From Chrysomallon squamiferum (Eukaryota; Mollusca; Gastropoda; Neomphalida; Peltospiridae): 47,500 nucleotides of DNA. The stretch lies in contig CM022678.1 in NCBI GenBank assembly GCA_012295275.1, positions 12,894,592 through 12,942,091 on the forward strand, given 5' to 3'. The position numbers and the translations under genes are program-made. This document shows positions 38,597 through 47,500 of the stretch, piece after piece. The notes under the pieces are model-generated. The model saw nothing but the letters and a program-made list of their open reading frames with translations, made no database searches and was not told the origin of the DNA. Every line of letters begins with the position of its first letter. Position 1 is the stretch's first letter.

Positions 38597-38634
<38 letters not shown>

Positions 38635-38700
38635 GTTATTATTGTTATTATTATTACTATTATTATTGTTATTATTATTGTTACTGTTATTGTTGTTACT
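38440..38700. repeat. (ATT/ATC)n tract before the second exon
   Basis: Imperfect ATC then ATT trinucleotides running up to the acceptor at 38711-38712. Confidence 0.9.
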
Positions 38701-38712
38701 GCTGTGTTCCAG

Positions 38713-38825
38713 GTTTCGGGCGGGGTCAGAAGGTCAGCTGACAGACTCAGTCTCTCAGTCAGTCTCTGCAGACTCTTCAGATGAAAACAAAGAAAATGAC
38801 GTCGGATCAAAAACAAAAAAGAAAG
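38713..38825 (+). CDS. Second coding exon of the unidentified plus-strand gene
   Basis: Entering in phase 2 and leaving in phase 1; 37 full codons. The peptide is FRAGSEGQLTDSVSQSVSAD followed by SSDENKENDVGSKTKKK. It is Ser- and acid-rich with a basic end, like the previous exon, and more GC-rich than the flanking (ATT)n sequence. The acceptor is GTGTTCCAG just after an (ATT)n tract, and the donor is GTAAAC. The next exon is not certain. Confidence 0.75.
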
Positions 38826-39242
38826 GTAAACTACAAGTTTATTTTACATCTTCAAAGTTCTTGCATTTCACTCAGAGACTGTATTCTGGAAAATTATAGA
38901 TTAGAGTAGATATTAAAATAAATAAATAAATAAATGATGCTGTTCTGTTCTCAGAAAATTGTATATTTGTCAGTGAATTGAGTAGATATAAATAAATATG
39001 TTCTACTTGATTCAAGCACATAAAGGTCAAACAGGTGTATGACTGTATAACATTCGCATGCACAAACTTACTGACACATACAACTCTCATACTAAAACAC
39101 TTCATGACCTTTCTCATACACACATGTACATATTCATGGAGAATGTTTTTTCACAATAAAAACTATTTGTTCAGAATATGAACAAACACACACGTTTGTG
39201 CAGCTGTTACTGCTACTAAGTACTGTAGAAAAAAGTGACAGT

Positions 39243-39243
39243 G

Positions 39244-39274
<31 letters not shown>

Positions 39275-39330
39275 TTTGTGTATGTTTCTGTGTCTGCTAG
39301 TTTATATGTGTTTGTGTGTGAATGTTACCA
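39243..39330. repeat. (TG)n microsatellite
   Basis: TG run to about 39272, then degenerate. Confidence 0.9.
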
Positions 39331-39424
39331 TTGCAAATCATTCAGTTTACATTGTTAAAGATCTTAACTGAATGTTTTATGTTGGATTGATTTTATAACA
39401 GTGAAATTTTGTTATCCCTGCAGA

Positions 39425-39680
39425 CATAATAAAAAATTCATAGGGTTATTCTGTGTCAAATCACCCCCCCAAAAAACCCACCAACCTTTGAAACTCGTAT
39501 CTCAGGAACTACTGGGCCAATCTTCATAAAATTGGTATTGTTGAAAAGGCAATATGACAAGGATTCCAAATATGCAATTATTGTTCAGTTTGAAGGAGGT
39601 TGTTATGACCTTGAAATTGACCTTGTGGATCACGTGACCTTGAGGTAATCTTTCTTGAAATTTAATCTCCCACATGTTAA
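39425..39680. mobile_element. Possible dispersed repeat of unknown class
   Basis: A higher-complexity stretch including GTTATTCTGTGTCAAATCAC, a C run, TCTCAGGAACTACTGGGCCA, and TGACCTTGAAATTGACCTTG. The style matches dispersed repeats I have seen in invertebrate genomes, but no terminal structure or coding remnant is visible. Confidence 0.3.
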
Positions 39681-40328
39681 CTAAAACATATAAAAGTTTC
39701 AGAGGTGTAATATTTTTTGTTTAGTCACAATATAGATTTAAAAAAAACATACCTGCACAGATGATTGATACAATGCATTACAATTTACAATGTACGTTTT
39801 CTACATGTAGACGTCTCTGAGACCAAAAACTCATCTTTGGAGGCAGAATCCAATATAAGTGATTGGGACTTATTTTCCTGTGACTTTATTTCCTATTCAA
39901 AACTGTGACTTTTTACCTCTGACTTTTTCCCGTTGTCCTTGACTTTTTTCCTGTAACTTATTTCCTATGACATGCCCAAAATAGATACTGAAATTAGACA
40001 CTGATAAAAATTGTCCTCAGTTTTACTCTTGGTTATTGGTTACCCTTTAGTTTGTAAACATAAATTTAGAAGAGATTAAAAACAACATCAACAACAACAA
40101 CAACAAATGTACACACATAATTTAACTAAGCATCTGTATAAATAATTATGTTTGTTGGAGTAATCAGTGAGGTCAGACAAAATGAACTGTCAGGTTTGAA
40201 ACAAACTGAACAAAGACAGATTAGTTTACAAAGCAGTGTTAAATTTCTTCTTTTATCATGAATGAATAGATGTGTGTTTGTGTGTGAGTGTGAGTGTGTG
40301 TGTATGTGTGTGTATGTGTGTGTGTGTA

Positions 40329-40915
40329 CAGGGTGTCCCAAAAGTAACTGAACCGCAAACTTAAATAAAATTACATATTAAAAACAACAAATTTAATCTG
40401 TATATTTAGTATTTACAAATGTTCAAAATGTCTACCTTGAACTTCAATACAATCATGACACGTTTTGACAACACTGCAACGTACTTTTTGGCAAGTTTCC
40501 ACTAAATACTTTGTTTCAGTTGATCAATGGTCCTAGGTTTATTAGCATAAGCTGTGTTTTTTAGAACTCCCCATAGAAAGAAATCAGGTGGTGTCAGATC
40601 CGGGGATCTTGCAAGTAATTCTTAATAACGAAGATACATTTGTTTAGATCTAAAGTTCTTCGCTGCATTTTTAAGAGTGAGACCATTTCAAGTCAAACCA
40701 TGTAGAGTCCAGTAGCGTGCACTAAAACAGAAGTCTCAATCACGAAGAACACTACAATCAGGTAACAACAATCATACAAAAAGACTACTACTGACAGAAG
40801 TAAATGAATAGTACAAAAGATAACATAAAATGACATAAAAGATGGAATTAAATTTGTTATTTTTAATATTTAATTTTATTTAAGTTTGCAGTTCGATTAC
40901 TTTTGGGACACCCTG
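40329..40915 (-). mobile_element. Mariner-type DNA transposon, internally deleted, 587 bp
   Basis: Terminal inverted repeats of about 45 bases: the left end CAGGGTGTCCCAAAAGTAAC matches the complement of the right end, CAGGGTGTCCCAAAAGTAAT, and homology continues through GCAAACTTAAATAAAAT. Both ends are flanked by TA, the target duplication expected for Tc1/mariner. The interior encodes only the end of a transposase on the minus strand. The arms differ at only a few positions, which suggests fairly recent insertion or mobilisation in trans. Confidence 0.9.
40413..40617 (-). pseudogene. Mariner transposase C-terminal remnant
   Basis: On the minus strand, ARSPDLTPPDFFLWGVLKNT then AYANKPRTIDQLKQ matches the SPDLTPPDFFLWG-LK--V block around the last catalytic acidic residue of mariner-family transposases. 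A frameshift follows, and the end resumes as RCSVVKTCHDCIEVQGRHFE then HL and a TAA stop at 40413-40415. The N-terminal DNA-binding region and first catalytic residues are missing, so it is inactive. Confidence 0.85.
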
Positions 40916-40969
40916 TATATAAGAGAAACTGGACACAGGCACACAAAAGATAAAATCTTTCTCAGTTAT

Positions 40970-40973
<4 letters not shown>

Positions 40974-41041
<68 letters not shown>
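40974..41041. repeat. (GA)n microsatellite
   Basis: About 34 GA copies, 58 bases after the mariner element. Confidence 0.95.
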
Positions 41042-41044
<3 letters not shown>

Positions 41045-41271
41045 TGTTTTGATATGTTGTATTTAGCTTTGACACCCAAGTGCCAGAACGTTTCTCATGC
41101 TGGATTCTCGTTAAACATTCATTCTTTTTTTTTTCTCTCTATCTCAGGATTATGCATGAGTATGCACATAGATAGATAGAGATAGTTTTACATACATGTG
41201 TAAGTAATTAAATGTATTTATTTAAAATATAAATGAACCTACATATAAACATGTTGGTGACATGTGTGCAG

Positions 41272-41359
41272 AAACAGAGAGTGGTCATGTGGAAAAGGTA
41301 TGTTGTGGATGTACTCGAAGCAGTCTACCTGTCCCTGTGTGTTTCATTCATGCGGAAAA
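41272..41359 (+). CDS. Weak candidate internal exon
   Basis: The acceptor GTGTGCAG at 41270-41271 and donor AAAA-GTGAGT flank an 88-base stretch that stays open in the phase set by the exon ending at 38825. It would encode ETESGHVEKVCCGCTRSSLP then VPVCFIHAE. It is less AT-rich than its surroundings. It leaves in phase 2, which does not match the 44977 donor, so it cannot be simply upstream of the same shared exon. A shorter 26-base version ending before GTATGT is also possible. Confidence 0.25.
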
Positions 41360-41464
41360 GTGAGTTCAAAATACACCTAAAGAGAAGGAAATAAACAAAT
41401 TTTAACAGTTTATTAGTATATTCTGTGGTGAAGAAATTAACTAAAATATAATAGTAGACAAAAG

Positions 41465-41540
41465 TAATATTATTTTATATTTTTGAAAATATAAAATAAT
41501 ATTTAATAGTAGCTAAAAGTAATATTATTTTATATTTTCA
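41465..41540. repeat. Perfect 18-bp palindrome plus a third direct copy
   Basis: AATATTATTTTATATTTT at 41466-41483 is followed by TG and then its exact inverse at 41486-41503. The same 18-mer recurs in the forward sense at 41521-41538. Confidence 0.9.
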
Positions 41541-43650
41541 AAAATATTTTTTAATATGGTAATTTAATATGGTTTAGTTTCTGGATTAGCCTCATTTTAA
41601 GATAGGTCAGATTTTAGTCTGGGACAAAAGCTTGTTGTCTAAAGGAGACTGATTATGTCCAAACACAAGTTCTGTGGTAAGTTTTAAAATAAGGTAATGA
41701 ACAATTACTAATTAGACATAAATGTATTTCTATCTTTATTTAAAAGACTAACAGAAAATGCCTGAAAAATTTAATAGGTGGGATGGGCTATATAATGAAA
41801 AGTTAAAAAGGAAAGAATTGAAGAGAGAGAGAGAGAGAGAGAGAGATTAAAAAGTCTATTGATTTACTTAAGTAGATAATATAATCATGTTGATGCTATT
41901 TTGTATCAAACAGGTGTGGTTTTTATTAACAACACAAATTTTCAGGTCATATTTTCAATTATTTCATATTTGTTTTGATGACAGTGCAGTCTGGAGAAAT
42001 CATTGTTATCTTGTTTATGTTCTGTTATCAAACTGTACAAACACTGGATTGAGTTATAAACACTTCCCAGGGTTAACCTTTGACCTCTGAATATTGAAAT
42101 GCATGAGGTATCTGTCCACTTCATCATTTGAAATTTGATCAGGATGGATTTGTGTTTTGTTTTATTTGATTGATACTTTTCTGCATTGTTTACTGGTGTA
42201 ATAGATTCAGCCTGTTAATCACCTGCATTATAGTCTATGTATTGTTTGCCAAGTGAAACAGTGGTATATATTCTATACATTTGATTTGATATAATTATTG
42301 TTTATCTTTCAAAATAGCTTATTACCATGCTGCATAATTCTGTTTTTGAATTTAAATTTTGTTTTCTTCATTGTCATGTGATGAACTGTTTATCACAGAT
42401 TGACTAGTTTATTTAATTTTTGTGTATCTGTGATAACTTCAGACGTTCAGTAGAAAACAGTGTTTTTAACAAGTTGAATTAATATTCTTGAAACAAAAGC
42501 CAAAATGAAAATGAAAATGAAACAAAAAATTTAAGATTTGAGAACTGTGAGCATACAAGAATTGAAACTTCACAACAAACACAGTCCGTATATACTTATC
42601 TATGCAAAACATGTTCATCAGTTAAACTTTGATCAAGTTTATATATATATATATGTATGTATTTCTTGATTGTAATCAGTTATCTTGAAATTTAGATTTG
42701 ATTTGTTCTTCAAACTTTCTGAGTCAACAAAAGTCTCTGTTTCTTTTTATTTTAACTTGTGTTTTTACTTACTTATGTTTCTGTTGTAAAATTCATTGAT
42801 GTACAGTTAAAGTTTCTACACTAGACTGATGTGTGTTATGTTGATGTTGCTGATCAGTTAATATTTTGGATACAGACAGAGTATTCAGGAAGTTCTAAAA
42901 TTATTTTTTAATATATTTTATATGTGTTGCTTAACTGATTGCTGATAATAATATAAGACACAACAGTGTCAGTGAATGTCAGTATTAAACAAAGTTCAAA
43001 CTCAGACCAAGACCGGAGAGTCTGGCTGTATAATGTCTGAGATATAATAATCTTTTTTTATTTTTTTATTAACAAATAAAATAATAGTGAACTGAATTTC
43101 AAAAATAAAGAAAGTGTTGGCTGCATTTTTGTAACATCTAACAACAAAACTGATAAAGCTGGACTGGGATGTAGCCCAAGGTGTCAAAAGTTTCTTGTTA
43201 ATAAAACACAGGATATGGAGACTGACTTTATTACTTCAGTGGTAATAACTATAGTAGCTGATAAAAGTAAAAAATACATTAAAAAAGTAAAAGAAGGGAA
43301 AAACATAAAGAAGAAAATGAAAGGACAATAAAAAAACCTGTGAAAAGGAAGAAAAATAACAGAAAGAAAGGAAAAAATGGATCCATAGAATAAACTGGAA
43401 ATTTGAAAAATAAAATAAACTGAAAATTTAAAACAGAAAACAATAATAAATCCAACAAAAAGGGAAAAAAAATGAATTTACTAACTTGTAATAATATATT
43501 CAAGATAAAACCAACTTGTTTATAAATCTTCACCTTTGAAATAGATTTTAAGCAACAACGACAACAAAAATACAGAAAGAAAAAAGGAAAGAATAAAACA
43601 AAAGAAAGAAAAAAAAAAGAAAAAAATCAAAAAATCAGTAAATACCTGAC
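41541..43650. other. Intronic or intergenic AT-rich DNA
   Basis: Short (GA)n at 41822-41846 and short (AT)n at 42643-42653. An A/G-rich stretch covers 43260-43640. Several short open frames exist, none with supporting splice sites or recognisable homology. Confidence 0.5.
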
Positions 43651-44480
43651 ACATGAAATTTTAAACAGTCATAAATATCATGTACCACGGACAGACAGAC
43701 AGAAATGTATGTGTAATGGACCATGAGAATCTTAAATATGAAAAAAAATGTAAACCTATACTTCTTATCTCTGCATATTATAATAATTTATATGTGGGTA
43801 TATTATATATTATTATAATTCATATGTGTATTTATTATATATAACTAATAATTCATGTGAGTGTATGTTATATAAATAATCCATACAGGCTCATTTGCAG
43901 CTGGAAGTGTTACCTACCTGTAACATATCTGCTCCTTGTACACAGATGTTTTTAACAGTTTGTGATAACAGTGTGTTCACAAAAACCTCAACTTTTCTCA
44001 CTAAAGATGAAAAGGTGACTTCACTGACAACATGGATATGAAGACATATTGAGTTCCAAGTGTTATTCAGAGTGGGAATGAAACACAAGTTTGTATTGTT
44101 TGACTGAAATGAGGAGATTTTATACAAACTGAAAGTAAAAATATTAGAACATTATAAACAATGTACCTATTCACTGAAAAGACTGAGAAGGTGAAGTGGT
44201 CAGTTCAAAATTTTATTTTTCAATTTTGTGTATTTATATATGTCTTCATTTAAAAACAGCATTTTTAATGAAACTGACTGGATTATCACTGGCTGTTTAA
44301 ACTTCATGTAACAATATATAGATGCATTTAATAACAGTGTGTCTATACCTCTTGCTTTAAAACTGTCACAAAGTACACTGAGCATTATTTTTATTTTTAT
44401 AACAATGTGATTATTAAACATGAAATTCAATACATAACAACTTTGATTTTTTTATATGAATTATTATATTAAATTCATGA
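43650..44480. other. AT-rich DNA, no gene recognised
   Basis: Contains TATATA/TTATAT words near 43780-43870. Nothing else supported. Confidence 0.5.
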
Positions 44481-44489
44481 GTACATTCC

Positions 44490-44700
44490 AGACTTTATTA
44501 TTTAATAATAATAGTAACATAATACATACCCTATTGAACATTGAATACAAACAAACTTTATTATTTTATAATAGTATTAATATAATACATACCCTTTTGA
44601 ACACTGAATGCAATCACTCTTTATTATTTTTATTTTTTTATAGTATTTGTGAATATCATATACCCAGTTGAATATTGACTATAAAGATACTTTATTGTTT
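44490..44700. repeat. Degenerate tandem repeat of about 80 bp, three copies
   Basis: The pattern CTTTATTATTTTATAATAGT then AATATAATACATACCCTNTT then GAACATTGAATACAA recurs three times with divergence. Confidence 0.75.
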
Positions 44701-44883
44701 TACTAATTTGAATTTTATGGGTATCTGTACATATAACCTGTGTTACAGGTGCGTGCGAATCACTGTCTATTTTTGTAGAGCTGTGAGGGTATTTAACAGA
44801 AGTGACCTCACAGTGACAGTAGTTGAAGCAGTGTTAGATAAATCAGTTTAATGTACTAACCGTTAGTGACTTACTGTCTTACC

Positions 44884-44977
44884 ATGCCACACAGAAACAA
44901 ACCTAAGAAAAAATCGAGATTCTCCTGGAAGAGGAATTTCTTGCATAAAAGAAAAGTTTGTCCTCTGCAAACTGCAG
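44884..44977 (+). CDS. Alternative first coding exon of the plus-strand gene
   Basis: The ATG at 44884 follows an in-frame stop (TAA near 44858). It encodes MPHRNKPKKKSRFSWKRNFL then HKRKVCPLQTA, with about 40% Lys/Arg/His, and ends at GCAG-GTAAAT in phase 1. That is the same phase as the donor at 38825, so both could splice to one shared downstream exon. Alternatively an acceptor at 44865-44866 would make it an internal 111-base cassette in matching phase, but the polypyrimidine tract there is poor. No homologue recognised. Confidence 0.55.
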
Positions 44978-45123
44978 GTAAATATTTAAATTAAGTTTCT
45001 ATGTGTCTGTTCATACAGTTCAAAACTGTGAGCTGGTTTAGAGAAGAAAGGGTAACAGCCAACCATTTTCTAGAGTTTCATTAAACATAGACACTCAAAC
45101 ATACAGTCACACATAATACATGT

Positions 45124-45296
45124 ATTGTGTGTGTGTGTGTGTGTGTGTCTGTCTGTGTGTGTCTGTGTGTGTGTGTGCATCTGTCTGTGTTTGTGTGTGT
45201 CTGTCTGTGAGTGTGTGTGTCTGTCTGTCTGTCTCTGTGTGTGTGTGTGTGTGTCTGTCTGTCTGTCTCTGTGTGTGTCTGTGTGTGTGTGTCTGT

Positions 45297-45333
<37 letters not shown>
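45124..45333. repeat. (TG)n with TCTG interruptions
   Basis: About 210 bases of TG/TCTG, giving Cys-Val or His-Thr open frames on either strand with no coding meaning. Confidence 0.95.
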
Positions 45334-45334
<1 letters not shown>

Positions 45335-45569
45335 GCTTCTTTTTGTTCTTGCATGTCTCTCACTGTCTTAGAGAGAGAGAAAGAATGAAAAAAGAAGACA
45401 GTACTTTCAGAAGACAACATGAGAAAATAATTTAATTTAAAAATAAAAATATGTCATTAAAAATTAGATTTTGAGTAGAGAGGTATTTTATTTTGTGTAT
45501 GAAAGTTTTTGTTTGTTATATAAATCTGAATGTTTGATTTCAAGTCTTATATTCTGGTTTCTGGAAAGG

Positions 45570-45810
45570 TTTATTATTATTTTTGTATTATTATTAAGAT
45601 AAATAATTATTATCATTATTATCATTATTATTATAAAATATTAGTGTTATAACTGTTACTGTTATTATTATTTTTATTACTATATTTATTATTTTTATTA
45701 CTATTACTATTACCATTATTATTATTACTGCTACTATTAATATTATTATTATTATTAGTAGTAGTACTACTACTACTACTACTGTTTGTGTTGTTGTTGT
45801 TGTTATATTT
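45570..45810. repeat. (ATT)n and (ACT)n tracts
   Basis: Imperfect ATT trinucleotides, then ACT near 45764-45783 and GTT near 45787-45805. Confidence 0.85.
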
Positions 45811-46039
45811 TGCTGTGTACTGTGATACGTACTTGAAGTGCTGGTCTATATTCGTGTCCAGTGTACTTTATTCTTGTCTTATTTCTCTGATCAACTTTAC
45901 TCATGATAAGCGCAGATCAATACATTTCTCGTGAATTCAGCGGTTCTCTCACTGCCATCGTCATTATAATGTGAAACAAGCAATTGAAAACTACTGACCT
46001 ACAAAATTATTCCGATTTTTCACACCAAGCTGAATTTGA

Positions 46040-46560
46040 CATTGATCTGGCAGTTGTGAGAGTGTTAATTATAGCAGCAACATCCATGATGTTTACATTG
46101 TCATTGCATTGAGCAGCAACGTCATGATGTCTGCACCATTGTTGCCTTTACAGCGGTAGTGTTTATGATGTAGACCTAAGAAGGTTCAGTTATAGCACAA
46201 CGTTGATGATGTTTACATCATTGTTGCATTGAGCTATCAAGAGACTATTTTTCATTAAATCATCAACATTCATGATGCCTGCGTCATTGCAAGCCTTCAT
46301 AGCTGCAGTGATGATGTAGAATGATGGCAACAATGCTTAGTTATGTCACAATGTTCATGATGTTTACATCATTGTTGTGTTAAGCTGTCATGAGACCATT
46401 TTTCATTAAAACATCACTGCAAGTCTTTACAGCTGCATGACGGTGTAGATTGATGACAACAGTTCTTAGTTGAAGCAGCAATGTTTATGATGTTATGAAT
46501 CAGGGCAAGAATATTCAATTAAAGTGGTCATATTAATGACGTCTACATCGGTGCAGCAGC
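46040..46560. repeat. Diverged tandem repeat of about 170 bp rich in ATGATGTTTACATCAT
   Basis: Three diverged copies share ATGATGTTTACATCATTGTT, then CATTGAGCT, then GAGACCATTTTTCATTAAA, then CATTGCAAG-CTT-ACAGCTGCA. The first word is itself nearly palindromic. Confidence 0.75.
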
Positions 46561-47500
46561 CACAGCATAATATTTTATAATGTCTGTAATATCATAATGT
46601 TGGTGTTTGTTTTATGATGTTGCTAATAATGCCAAATTATAGCAAATCTGCCTTAAAATAAAAATTGTGTGTAATTTATAAAGTAAATACATTTCAGTTA
46701 AAAAGAATATATAGTTTAATATATAAATGTAGTGATTATGTGTTGCCACTGTCTACAGATTATATATGTATATAAATCTCTTCTGCAAAGTATTAAAAAC
46801 ATTTCAGTATTTTGTAACTAAATGTGGTCACAAAATATGAATTCAAGTTCAGATGACCTTTAGATTCATTGTGTCGTTGCATTGTGTTTGTGTTTGAAAA
46901 GAAGATTGTCTGGCTGCAGGTTTTCTTGGATTCTCAGTGTGGATTCAACGGTTTGTTGTAACACGAGACAGAGCATTGTTTTTATTTATTTAATCAGATT
47001 ATCAGTAGTAATATGTGTGTATTGGGAGGTTTGGGACTGTGCATGGGTGAATCTATTTATGTATTTGTATATATATATATATGTGTGTGTGTGTATCTAT
47101 ATGCACATGTGTGTTGTATACATGTGTGTGTGTGTGTGTATGCACGTGTATTCGTGCATGCCTGTGTGTATGTTTTTTTATATGCTATATATATATATCT
47201 GAGAATTTGTGTATGTGTGAATGTGTTTTTATATATATGTGTATATATGTCTGTGAATGCTTGTGTATGTTGTGTGTGTGAGTGTCTGACTGTGTGTGCA
47301 TGTATGTGTGTGTGTGTGTGTGTGTATGTGTGTGTATTAATGTTAAATCTTTACATCTGTATTGATTCAAATGCAGTGTTAAAATTAAGCACTGTAACAT
47401 CAAGTCTACTGACAGTATCACTTCATCAAACTAATGTACCAATTGATTTTCTCCCTTCCTGTTACTCTTTGATAAGACAGTGAAACCATCACTTAACAGT
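46561..47500. other. Right edge, TG- and TA-rich sequence
   Basis: (TG)n/(TATA)n simple sequence covers about 47060-47340. No exon that fits the phase-1 donors upstream was identified before the right edge. Confidence 0.55.

Noticed and set aside
45070-45420. His-Thr and Cys-Val frames on both strands
   Set aside because: Translation of (TG)n/(CA)n.
1-47500. tRNA, rRNA or telomeric repeats
   Set aside because: No tRNA-like A/B box pair with a cloverleaf, no rRNA-like GC-rich conserved blocks and no TTAGGG arrays were seen on either strand.

Overview
The window looks like AT-rich nuclear DNA from an invertebrate animal. Two things point that way: genes split into many small exons with GT/AG introns, and introns packed with minisatellites and microsatellites. 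The protein evidence, the TE types (mariner, Tigger/pogo-like) and the repeat load suggest a lophotrochozoan, perhaps a mollusc. That placement is inference only. I see no prokaryotic genes, no viral genes, and no rRNA or tRNA.

Left half, minus strand (22732 down to the left edge): most of one gene, the WASH-complex subunit 2 (WASHC2/FAM21). I traced 23 consecutive coding exons by hand. All splice phases agree and together they give 831 codons. The N-terminal head (exons 1-7) is followed by an acidic serine/glutamate-rich linker (exons 8-12). After that comes a long tail of acidic Leu-Phe (LFa) repeats of the kind that bind retromer VPS35 (exons 13-23). The C-terminal end, including the expected capping-protein-interacting segment, lies beyond base 1.

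At least eight FAM21 introns each carry a different tandem repeat. Several units contain splice-like signals: exon-like units in intron 7 on the sense strand, donor-like sites in intron 15 and acceptor-like sites in intron 18 on the antisense strand.

Middle (22.7-36 kb): a long intergenic or 5'-intronic stretch between divergently oriented genes. It holds Tigger/pogo-like transposon remnants, microsatellites, a composite (TG)n repeat, some higher-complexity blocks that could be regulatory (a bicoid-type palindrome and a dense cluster of AGGTCA nuclear-receptor half-sites), and a few weak exon candidates.

Right half, plus strand (about 36.09 kb to the right edge): the 5' part of a second gene that I cannot name. 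Two coding exons join in frame (36092-36276 and 38713-38825). A downstream ATG exon (44884-44977) ends in the same splice phase, which suggests an alternative first exon from a second promoter. Downstream common exons are off the right edge. A 587-bp mariner-type element with about 45-bp terminal inverted repeats, TA duplications and a decayed transposase C-terminus sits at 40329-40915.
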